Shown here in pieces: positions 1 through 6,479 of a stretch of 8,474 nucleotides of DNA. The notes under the pieces are model-generated. The model had not been told where the DNA came from, made no database searches, and worked only from the letters and a program-made list of their open reading frames with translations. The position numbers and the translations under genes are program-made. How positions within the stretch are numbered: the stretch's first letter is position 1; each line of letters opens with the position of its first letter. Location of the stretch: assembly GCA_937876435.1 (NCBI GenBank), contig CALEIL010000398.1, positions 1 through 8,474 on the forward strand, read 5' to 3'. Source of the stretch: an uncultured Bacteroidota bacterium (GTDB lineage Bacteria > Bacteroidota > Bacteroidia > Chitinophagales > Saprospiraceae).

Positions 1-30
1 ATTGATTTTACGGGGAATCCTCCTTTGCAT
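1..30 (-). CDS. Possible start of a further gene, cut by the left edge
   Basis: An ATG at 28-30 lies four bases past the pfkB stop codon and opens ten codons (MQRRIPRKIN) that run off the window without a stop. The spacing fits the next gene of an operon. A purine-rich AAAGGAGG stretch lies inside this frame, so it could instead be the ribosome binding site of a start codon just outside the window. Ten codons are too few to identify anything. Confidence 0.2.
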   Translation of the reverse strand, partial: MQRRIPRKIN

Positions 31-34
31 AATC

Positions 35-991
35 TCACGCGAATTTTCCAAACCTGTCTTGTAAAATTTTAAACAGATGGTCGGCATCTTGTTTGCGTGC
101 CAATCCCGAACCTGGGGTCATAATAGCGGCGCTCCCGCATGCCTGCCCATACATGACAGCTTCCCGGATATCCCAACCTTCAAGTAATCTGGTCACAATT
201 CCGGCCACCATACTATCCCCTGCACCCACGGTACTCCGTTTTTCCACCTGCAGAGCGGGCAACACTTCTACCTGGTCCTTAGTAATGAGAATAGCTCCCT
301 CGGCACCCATAGAAACCACCAAATTGACTACATCGTATTGTTCAATCACTTGCCGTCCAGCCTCTATATAATCCTCCTTACACTCCAAATTACATTCGAC
401 CAGTTCGCTCAGCTCATTATTATTGGGCTTCAAAAGGAAAGCACCAGCTTCTTTAATCCTTTTAAGGGGTTGGCCCGAAGTATCCAATACAAACCGAATC
501 CCTCGCTCGCTGGCTCGATGAGAAAGCCGGGCGTAAAAATCATCTGGCACTCCGGGTGGGAGACTTCCACTGGCAACAAGATATTCGATCGAATCAAAAT
601 CATCCACCAGTCTGATCAATTCCTTCCATTCTTTTTCAAGTAATGCACCCCCGGCCATGATAAATCGATAGAGGTCATTGGTGCTGTTGTCGGTAATCAT
701 GATGTTCTCCCGGGTGTTGGCGGACACCAGATAGGCATAATCATTGATTTGCTTCTCTTTGACCAGTTGCTGAAACAAGTCACCTGTAACACCTCCAGAA
801 GTGTACAAGGCCAAGGTTTCATAACCCAATCGTTTCATCACTCTTGAAACATTCACCCCCCCTCCTCCAGGTTCCCGGATGGGTTCTGCACACCTCAACT
901 TGATCTCCGGCACTACCTGACTGGTTGCAGTGCTGACATCCAACGCCGGATTGGGTGTAAAAGTGACTACTCGATGCATGATCCCTTTCAT
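35..991 (-). CDS. pfkB: PfkB-family sugar-phosphate kinase, Pfk-2-like (6-phosphofructokinase or tagatose-6-phosphate kinase)
   Basis: This 318-residue protein has the usual length of the ribokinase-fold 1-phosphofructokinase/LacC/Pfk-2 group. It resembles E. coli Pfk-2 in several blocks: an N-terminal TPNPALD with Asp18, KLRCAEPI with Lys31, the glycine run EPGGGGVNV (41-48) that contacts the sugar phosphate, SGSLPPGV (141-148), KPNNNE (188-193) with the likely Mg-binding Glu193, and STVGAGDSMV (253-262) with catalytic base Asp259 and the ATP anion hole. It is predicted to be cytoplasmic and to move phosphate from ATP to the 1-position of fructose 6-phosphate or tagatose 6-phosphate; sequence alone does not separate these. 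Two starts are possible, ATG at 991 and ATG at 979. The first has AAAGGA just upstream and the second AAAGGG. Next to sulfatases, a role in galactose or tagatose catabolism is attractive but inferred. Confidence 0.92.
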   Translation of the reverse strand: MKGIMHRVVTFTPNPALDVSTATSQVVPEIKLRCAEPIREPGGGGVNVSRVMKRLGYETLALYTSGGVTGDLFQQLVKEKQINDYAYLVSANTRENIMITDNSTNDLYRFIMAGGALLEKEWKELIRLVDDFDSIEYLVASGSLPPGVPDDFYARLSHRASERGIRFVLDTSGQPLKRIKEAGAFLLKPNNNELSELVECNLECKEDYIEAGRQVIEQYDVVNLVVSMGAEGAILITKDQVEVLPALQVEKRSTVGAGDSMVAGIVTRLLEGWDIREAVMYGQACGSAAIMTPGSGLARKQDADHLFKILQDRFGKFA

Positions 992-1008
992 TTATCCTTT
1001 AATTTTGA

Positions 1009-1056
1009 TTAGCCCAACTTATCGACCACATACAGATGGGAAATTACATAAAACAT
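1009..1056 (-). CDS. Possible 15-residue leader peptide upstream of pfkB
   Basis: This frame reads MFYVISHLYVVDKLG and ends in TAA, 17 bp before the pfkB start at 991. Just upstream, the minus strand reads GGAGGGG (1063-1069) six bases before the ATG, the strongest Shine-Dalgarno-like sequence seen upstream of any start in the window. It could be a leader peptide that couples or attenuates pfkB translation, or a chance frame next to a purine run. The peptide has no recognisable family and no run of a single regulatory amino acid. Confidence 0.3.
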   Translation of the reverse strand: MFYVISHLYVVDKLG

Positions 1057-1085
1057 TGATAACCCCTCCAATAATAATTTAAAAT

Positions 1086-1103
1086 GGCTGGACTATTTCA
1101 GCC
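1086..1103 (-). terminator. Weak hairpin, possible terminator after the sugar dehydrogenase
   Basis: GGCTG and CAGCC form a 5-bp GC-rich stem with an 8-base loop. On the minus strand it is followed by CATTTTAAATTATT, which is AT-rich but not a clean U-run. It lies about 195 bp past the dehydrogenase stop codon and ahead of pfkB. Stem and tail are both weak, so the call is tentative. Confidence 0.2.
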
Positions 1104-1297
1104 CACCCCATACGCTTTCTTCATCCAAGGTCTACAGGACTATTGGCCTTCGGCTATATTCCAATATTATCAGAGTTTCCCTTTCGGTCATACATTTTCT
1201 TCGCGATGTCCTAATCGAATTCAAAAGAATCCATCGGCTAATGGTATCCCGTGGTGGAAAATATAAAATCGTAAATTCATCAGACTCTGCCTTAATC

Positions 1298-2854
1298 TCA
1301 ACTCCTCAGTCTTCTGACTTCTTCTTCCGTGATCTCCGAAGCCTGGTGCCCAAAGCTCGATCGTATATAGGTCAGGATTCGGGCGATTTCATCATCCGGA
1401 AGAAAAGCAAATGAAGGCATATGTTCGTTATACTTCACACCATTGACTATTATTTCTCCCGAAACGCCTTCCAATACCGCCGACACCAAAGTTGATTTAT
1501 CCCCCAGGATTCTATCCGTGCCGACCAGGGGCGGGAATGTCCCTTCCACTCCCTTTCCATCGGCTTTGTGGCAGGACGCACAATAATCAGAGTATAATCG
1601 CTCACCTGAAAATGCAATTTCATCGTCCTGCGCCGGATCGCGCCGATACTTGTATTCCGGGATGGAATCGGGAATGGATTGGCCCGTGATGTTAAATAAT
1701 CGAATGATCCGATCGTCGCTTTCCTCGGGTGTACCGGCGCGGTTCCAATCCCGGTTGCTGGTGGAAATATAAACATCCCCGGCTGGAGAAATGCACAGAT
1801 CCCTGAGTCGTCCATATTTGTGAGCAAAAAGGATCACTTCGGATTCGATGGACGCACCATCTGCGCTCAGCTCCAATATCCGCAAACTGGAAGCTTTGAG
1901 AGTCGTCAGCAAAAGGGTGTTTTTCCACTCAGGAATGGATTCATGGTCATAATAATCGATCCCGGCCGGAGCTATGGTCGGTGTCCAGTGGCGCATAGAT
2001 TCTATGATGACCGAATCGTTGCAATACACCTTTTCCTGGTCTGTATCGCAAATTCCCCTGACATCCGGCCATCCGTAATTTCCCCTTTTTACGACAAAGT
2101 TTACCTCATCATCGGTCGCATCCCCGTGATCGGACACGTAAATCCTCTTGTCTGCGGTGACCACCAGTCCCTGCGGATTGCGAAATCCCCATGCCCACAC
2201 CGGATTATCCGCAAAAGGGTTATCGGGGGGACTCGTACCGTCGATATTCATACGAAGTACTTTCCCACCTGGATCTCTGACGTTTTGCGATTCATCCGCC
2301 CGGGTGGCTTCTCCCGTTGATAAATACAATAACCCGTCTCCTCCTACCTGGATGCGGGAGCCGTTGTGGGCGGTGGCTCCAGGAATTTTGAGTAAAATTG
2401 TGTGATCCGTCAGGCTGTCGCCCGCTATGCGAAACCGGCTGACGTTTAGAACGATGGTCTGGGCATCAATTTTTTGATTGTGAAGGGCAAATAAGAATGG
2501 GAAATGATTCTGATCCGGGTGAATAGCGATACCCAACAGTCCCGGAGTGCGGTCCGTGAATAAGTTATCCATTTGATGCACGACTTTTTTCTCTCCAGTC
2601 GCGGGATTGATTTTTCCGATCTCCCCCTTTATTTGTGAATACCAAATCCAGTCGTCGGGCCCCCAGGTAATCTCCCAGGGTACGTCCATTCCTTTAGCAA
2701 TGGTGCTAATTCCTATGGTGCTTTGATCGAGTTGGAAATATTCTTCTATTTCCGTTCCCAAACGAATATCGGAGGATTTGTTATTCTCCGTGCACTGGCT
2801 CCCCAGGATACTGATCACCAAAATCGAAAAATACAGGACTGCTTTATGCTTCAT
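1298..2854 (-). CDS. PQQ-dependent glucose/sorbosone-type sugar dehydrogenase fused to cytochrome c
   Basis: This exported 518-residue protein has two parts. Residues about 45-390 are a six-bladed propeller of the soluble quinoprotein glucose dehydrogenase family. Likely PQQ and catalytic residues are His163 (AHNGSR; the catalytic-base position), Arg225 in GFRNPQGL, Lys320, and Arg349/Arg351 in GRLRDL. Residues about 413-502 are a class I cytochrome c domain with haem motif CASCH (426-430) and probable axial ligand Met479 (EHMPSF). Such fusions are expected to oxidise an aldose to its lactone in the periplasm and pass electrons directly to the haem and then the respiratory chain. The N-terminus has a hydrophobic segment followed by GSQC, with Cys21 as a possible lipid site, but Gln at -1 is atypical for a lipobox. 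GGAG sits directly against the ATG, unusually close for a ribosome binding site. The gene stands alone with long gaps on both sides. The sugar is unknown. Confidence 0.92.
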   Translation of the reverse strand: MKHKAVLYFSILVISILGSQCTENNKSSDIRLGTEIEEYFQLDQSTIGISTIAKGMDVPWEITWGPDDWIWYSQIKGEIGKINPATGEKKVVHQMDNLFTDRTPGLLGIAIHPDQNHFPFLFALHNQKIDAQTIVLNVSRFRIAGDSLTDHTILLKIPGATAHNGSRIQVGGDGLLYLSTGEATRADESQNVRDPGGKVLRMNIDGTSPPDNPFADNPVWAWGFRNPQGLVVTADKRIYVSDHGDATDDEVNFVVKRGNYGWPDVRGICDTDQEKVYCNDSVIIESMRHWTPTIAPAGIDYYDHESIPEWKNTLLLTTLKASSLRILELSADGASIESEVILFAHKYGRLRDLCISPAGDVYISTSNRDWNRAGTPEESDDRIIRLFNITGQSIPDSIPEYKYRRDPAQDDEIAFSGERLYSDYCASCHKADGKGVEGTFPPLVGTDRILGDKSTLVSAVLEGVSGEIIVNGVKYNEHMPSFAFLPDDEIARILTYIRSSFGHQASEITEEEVRRLRS

Positions 2855-2883
2855 CTCCGGGTGTGTAATGAATGATTTCCGTC

Positions 2884-2918
2884 CAAATTTACACTAATTG
2901 ACCTCTTAATGAAAAAAA
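2884..2918 (-). promoter_or_regulatory. Putative Bacteroidota-type promoter of the sugar dehydrogenase gene
   Basis: The minus strand reads TAAATTTG at 2884-2891, an exact match to the TAnnTTTG -7 consensus of the Bacteroidota housekeeping sigma factor, 29 bp before the ATG at 2854. A T-tract at 2912-2918 lies 20 bp further upstream, about where the poorly conserved -33 element is expected. This is a pattern match only. Confidence 0.4.
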
Positions 2919-3047
2919 TCAGCCCTTTACGTTGACGCCAAACCTTACATTCCAATAAGTATTTTTGCATCTATTTTGTACTCTCCTCCCATTCTTTGGT
3001 CGGGAGGCAAGCTTCATCTCCCAAATCCAATAGTCCCTGGAGTACAG

Positions 3048-3067
3048 CCCGATACGTCAATATCGGG
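3048..3067. repeat. Perfect inverted repeat (hairpin)
   Basis: CCCGATA-CGTCAA-TATCGGG can form a 7-bp stem with a 6-base loop in either transcript. It lies about 93 bp past the sulfatase stop. With no T-run on either side it is not a classical terminator; it could be a transcript-stabilising hairpin or one copy of a short dispersed intergenic palindrome. Confidence 0.5.
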
Positions 3068-3159
3068 ATGCCGCTCAGAATCGATCCATTCCCTCAGCTA
3101 CCTGGATCTCCCGGAAAAATATTTTGAATCGTAAAGGTACTTAACGTTTGCCACACCAC

Positions 3160-4983
3160 TCATTTCTGATCCACGTACAGATAATACGCTGGATAATTTC
3201 TACCCTGGTCATCTGTTAAAATAGCTTTCAGATCGTATTTACCTTTTTGCATGTCCACTTCAAAGCTGATTTCCTTATCCTGACTTGAGATATTTTTCGA
3301 ATGGAGAAAATCCCCGACCAACAAGGTGGCAGTTGAAAAATTAAGTTGATTGCTTTGTGGCCTGGCCATTGGTATTTCAATGGAGTGAGGGATCCCGGGG
3401 ATATCTTCATTGATGGCATGACCGCTTTCGCGGGGAAATCGGCACAAGCTAATGTGATACTCGCCCTCTTCTAAGAATTCTATCTTATACAGACCCAGGG
3501 CTCTCGCTCCTGTCAATGCACCCACCTGGTGCCACATTTGATCAAATTTATTGACGTGCATATCGTGGGCATTGATCCGAACAGGATTTTCGTGCCTGCT
3601 TCCAACCTGAATATAGGCGTAGCGTTCATTGACGCCATCCGCGAGGATCGACCCCCACCAGGATTCATACGCAGCCTGCAAATTTTTAAATATTCTGGTG
3701 TATTGTTCAGCTACATCCACGGTTTGTTTGGGATCGTCTTTGATATTATACAATTCCCGGCCATTGACCAGACGCCAGTCATTTTGCATTACTGCACTCT
3801 TCCTCCATTTAACCAGGTTTTGAAGCCGCTGCGAATCTGTCATCACCACCCGGTCTATCCAGGGCCACGTCTGATTGTAGAGCAGAGGTCGGAGGCTTTT
3901 TCCATCCAGAGGATTTCCAGGTAAAGGTTTAAGTTCACAAAGATCCTGCAGGGTCGGAAATATATCGATATGAGCTGTCAGGGTATGTATATCCCTACCT
4001 CCCACCAAATCGCCTTCCGGCCAGCGGATAAAAAACGGCACCCGGTGTCCTCCTTCATATTCGCTGCCTTTCTGATCCCTCATTCCCCCGTCATAGCCGT
4101 ACGATACGCCATCCACCACGCGGATTCCGTACGCTGATCCGTTATCCGTCATAAAGATCAGGATGGTGTTATCTTTCAAATCGAGTTCTACCAACTTGTC
4201 TTCTAGCCGCTTGAAATTATCGTCGATGTTGGTAATCATACCATAAAAACGTTTTTGAGGTTCCAGGAGACTTTCTTCACCTTTATACTGATTATAATAC
4301 TCTTCCGGAACATTCATCGGGGAATGGGGGGCATTGGTGGAGATGTATAAGAAAAATGGCTCCTCCTTATGGTCCTCTATAAAGGTCAGGGCGTTTTCAA
4401 AAAATACATCCGTACAATACCCTTCATACTTTTGAAACTGCCCGTTGTGCCTGTACGTATCGTCAAAATAATCATTCCCCCAATAATCTGGACCCTGGCC
4501 GATGCCTCCACCACCGTGGGTGATGACTTCCTGGAATCCGCGGTCGATTGGCCTGAAAGGATAATTGTCTCCCAAATGCCATTTCCCGAAATGTCCCGTA
4601 CTGTATCCGTTGACAGCAAACAACTGTGCCAGCGTGATTTCATCGTCAAATAATTGGGATCGGCCGGCTATGGTGTGCCAGGTTCCGACCCGGTTGGTGT
4701 ATCGGCCCGTCATTAAAGCACCCCGGCTGGGGGCGCAGGTTGGCGAGACATGAAAATCTGTCAACCGAACCGACTCCTTATAAAAGCGATCAAGATGTGG
4801 GGTCTTGATGATATCGTTTCCATGGCATCCGAGATCCCCGTACCCCTGGTCATCCGTGATCACAATGATCACATTGGGTCGGGATTCCTGTGCATAACAA
4901 TGGAGCACTGGAAGCAGTAAATATATCGCATTGCAAATGAATACAGACTTTAATCTACCGGGGTTGAAAGTAATTTTTAACAT
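3160..4983 (-). CDS. Secreted S1-family sulfatase with C-terminal extension (CAPSR motif)
   Basis: This 607-residue hydrolase should cleave sulfate esters outside the cytoplasm. A signal peptide (core about 13-30, likely cut after CYA31) leads into the sulfatase fold at 35-445. Active-site residues expected for the family are present: calcium ligands Asp44/Asp45 (TDDQGYGD), Cys83 of CAPSR to be converted to formylglycine, Arg87, Lys134 and His136 (GKWHLG), His220 (NAPHSP), Asp280/Asn281 (TDNG) and Lys305 before EGGHRVP. The tail motif ELYNIKDDP (410-418) closes the usual sulfatase region. About 160 further residues (450-607) are rich in predicted beta strands and may form an accessory beta-sandwich. 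It starts 54 bp after the preceding sulfatase and is the last gene of the sulfatase group. No good ribosome binding site is seen. Family membership is certain; the glycan and sulfate position cannot be read from sequence. Confidence 0.97.
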   Translation of the reverse strand: MLKITFNPGRLKSVFICNAIYLLLPVLHCYAQESRPNVIIVITDDQGYGDLGCHGNDIIKTPHLDRFYKESVRLTDFHVSPTCAPSRGALMTGRYTNRVGTWHTIAGRSQLFDDEITLAQLFAVNGYSTGHFGKWHLGDNYPFRPIDRGFQEVITHGGGGIGQGPDYWGNDYFDDTYRHNGQFQKYEGYCTDVFFENALTFIEDHKEEPFFLYISTNAPHSPMNVPEEYYNQYKGEESLLEPQKRFYGMITNIDDNFKRLEDKLVELDLKDNTILIFMTDNGSAYGIRVVDGVSYGYDGGMRDQKGSEYEGGHRVPFFIRWPEGDLVGGRDIHTLTAHIDIFPTLQDLCELKPLPGNPLDGKSLRPLLYNQTWPWIDRVVMTDSQRLQNLVKWRKSAVMQNDWRLVNGRELYNIKDDPKQTVDVAEQYTRIFKNLQAAYESWWGSILADGVNERYAYIQVGSRHENPVRINAHDMHVNKFDQMWHQVGALTGARALGLYKIEFLEEGEYHISLCRFPRESGHAINEDIPGIPHSIEIPMARPQSNQLNFSTATLLVGDFLHSKNISSQDKEISFEVDMQKGKYDLKAILTDDQGRNYPAYYLYVDQK

Positions 4984-5037
4984 TGTTGTTCATTCTTATC
5001 TGTCCTTCTCACGGTTTTCACTGTAACTATAAGGGCA

Positions 5038-6444
5038 TTATTTTATGATTTTTACGGTCATTTCCGAGTCTTTTATGGTGGCTTCCCATTCTTCCAGAAC
5101 CTGACTAAGTTCTTGGGCTTTGTCAGGATGTATTCTACTCACATTTCTCATTTCACCAGGATCCTTCTCCAGATTATATAAGGCGGTCCCCTCCTGGTTG
5201 ATGATCAATTTCCAATGGTTCTGACGGACAGCTTTCTGATAACCTGTTTGTTTATTAGCCAACCAGCGCCAAAATACGGTGCGGGATGCCTGGTTTTTCC
5301 TCGATCTTAGTTGTGGGTTCATCCACAAGGATACGACGCTCAATCCAGACATACTGGAAGTATCGGATAGATCTGAATCGATTAAATCCACGATGGTGGG
5401 AAAAATATCCATGGTCAAAACCAGAGCATCGGAAGTACCCGGTTCGATCACATTTTCCCAATAAAACACGGCCGGAACCCGGTGACCACCTTCGTACACG
5501 GAACTTTTTGCTCCACGGAACGGATGATTTGACCCCACTGTCTTGGTAGCACCGTTATCGGAGAAAAACATAATGAGTGTGTTTTCCAAAAGGGCTTTAT
5601 CCTCCAGGTAGGTTATAATGCGACCAATGTTGGAGTCAAGGGATTCGATCATTGCCCTATAGGTGTCAAATTTATTACTTCTATCCCCTGCCACCTGAAA
5701 ATCACCGTGGGCTGTACGATAAGCTTTATCCCCGGGTCCTTGAAGTGGATAATGTGGAGCACCGTGCGCCAGATACAAAAAGAAAGGTTTGTCCTGAGCG
5801 TGATCCATGAACTCAAGGCCATGATCCGTGATCAGATTGGTTAAATACCCCTCCTGGGGATGAAGTTTTTTTTGTTGCCACCAATCGGGGTAGCCTTCCT
5901 GGTCTATATGACTGAAATAATCAATATTTCCACTGACAAAACCCTGGAAATGATCAAACCCCTGGACAACTGGACCGTATTCCGGTTGGTAACCTAAATG
6001 CCATTTTCCAAACATTCCCGTGCGATATCCCGATTCCTTCAGAAACTCAGCCAGGGTGTATTTATTAGGACTCATTCCCGTGTGTCTGTGGTGCCTGGCG
6101 GTTACCACGCTGGCTATACCTGCTTCCTGAGGGTAGAGTCCGGTCAGCAATGAGGCACGTGTGGGGCTACACACCACTCCATTGGAATGAAAATCGGTCA
6201 TTTTCAATCCTCCCTCCACCAAACGGTCGATGTAAGGTGTATGAATGGTTCCATCGCCCCCAAAGGAGGACAGATCACCATACCCCAAATCATCTGCCAT
6301 GATAATAATGATATTGGGCTGGTATGGACTACCTTCTTCTAACTGAATACTCCCGTTGTCCAGGCATACAAACCATGGAAGGATGAGTAATAAATAACGC
6401 ACCAGTCCCCATGTCTTATGGAAAATCTTAAACCTAAAGTTCAT
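5038..6444 (-). CDS. Secreted S1-family sulfatase (CSPTR motif)
   Basis: From the ATG at 6444 this is a 468-residue protein with a signal peptide: basic residues 4-16, then the hydrophobic run YLLLILPWFVCL. Active-site residues are Asp51/Asp52 (ADDLGYGD), Cys92 of CSPTR as the formylglycine site, Arg96, Lys147/His149 (GKWHLG), His231 (GAPHYP), Asp296/Asn297 (SDNG) and Lys313 in FRGAKSS ahead of EGGHRVP. The C-terminal ALYNLEKDPGE is the usual sulfatase tail, and the length is typical of the arylsulfatase A-like group. A longer frame begins at TTG 6483, sharing the four bases TTGA with the stop of the preceding sulfatase. That start would add 13 residues before the signal peptide and allow translational coupling; I prefer the ATG because it gives a normal signal sequence. 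Neither has a visible ribosome binding site. Thr replaces the usual Ser in CxPSR, a change known in active members. The substrate is unknown. Confidence 0.96.
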   Translation of the reverse strand: MNFRFKIFHKTWGLVRYLLLILPWFVCLDNGSIQLEEGSPYQPNIIIIMADDLGYGDLSSFGGDGTIHTPYIDRLVEGGLKMTDFHSNGVVCSPTRASLLTGLYPQEAGIASVVTARHHRHTGMSPNKYTLAEFLKESGYRTGMFGKWHLGYQPEYGPVVQGFDHFQGFVSGNIDYFSHIDQEGYPDWWQQKKLHPQEGYLTNLITDHGLEFMDHAQDKPFFLYLAHGAPHYPLQGPGDKAYRTAHGDFQVAGDRSNKFDTYRAMIESLDSNIGRIITYLEDKALLENTLIMFFSDNGATKTVGSNHPFRGAKSSVYEGGHRVPAVFYWENVIEPGTSDALVLTMDIFPTIVDLIDSDLSDTSSMSGLSVVSLWMNPQLRSRKNQASRTVFWRWLANKQTGYQKAVRQNHWKLIINQEGTALYNLEKDPGEMRNVSRIHPDKAQELSQVLEEWEATIKDSEMTVKIIK

Positions 6445-6479
6445 TCGACAATTAAATCGGGTTATATAGTTTAAAAACT

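Larger units (their letters stand above)
992..1297. other. 306-bp gap between pfkB and the sugar dehydrogenase
   Basis: Apart from the small frame at 1009-1056 and a weak hairpin at 1086-1103, I find no convincing gene here. The minus strand is broken by stops in all frames. The plus strand is open for 60 codons from 1084, but no ribosome binding site or recognisable motif supports it. No TAnnTTTG-type -7 element was found, so pfkB either has a different promoter type or is read from upstream. Confidence 0.5.
2855..3159. other. 305-bp gap between the dehydrogenase and the third sulfatase
   Basis: The gap holds the promoter-like element at 2884-2918, two inverted repeats and one notable open stretch. 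The perfect repeat at 3048-3067 has a 7-bp stem and 6-base loop. A second at 2985-3007 (CCTCCC/GGGAGG, 11-base loop) lies nearby. Neither is followed by a T-run on the minus strand, so no clear intrinsic terminator is seen. From 3093 to 2971 the minus strand is open for 40 codons in the same frame as the sulfatase, beyond its TGA and one further TGA. It looks protein-like (TYRAVLQGLLDLGDEA) but has no start codon and may be a relic or chance. Confidence 0.45.

Noticed and set aside
1084..1266. 60-codon plus-strand frame in the gap before pfkB
   Set aside because: It is opposite in direction to every other gene, lacks a ribosome binding site and resembles no family I know. The length is within chance for such a gap.
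1820..2320. 166-codon open frame on the plus strand
   Set aside because: It is antisense to the dehydrogenase propeller with its PQQ-site residues, and has no domain or ribosome binding site.
2912..2932. T-run on the minus strand considered as an intrinsic terminator for the sulfatase group
   Set aside because: No stable GC-rich hairpin immediately precedes the seven T residues. The tract lies at the -33 position of the likely dehydrogenase promoter, which explains it better.
3529..3924. 131-codon plus-strand frame opposite the third sulfatase
   Set aside because: It is fully antisense to well-conserved sulfatase sequence and has no independent support.
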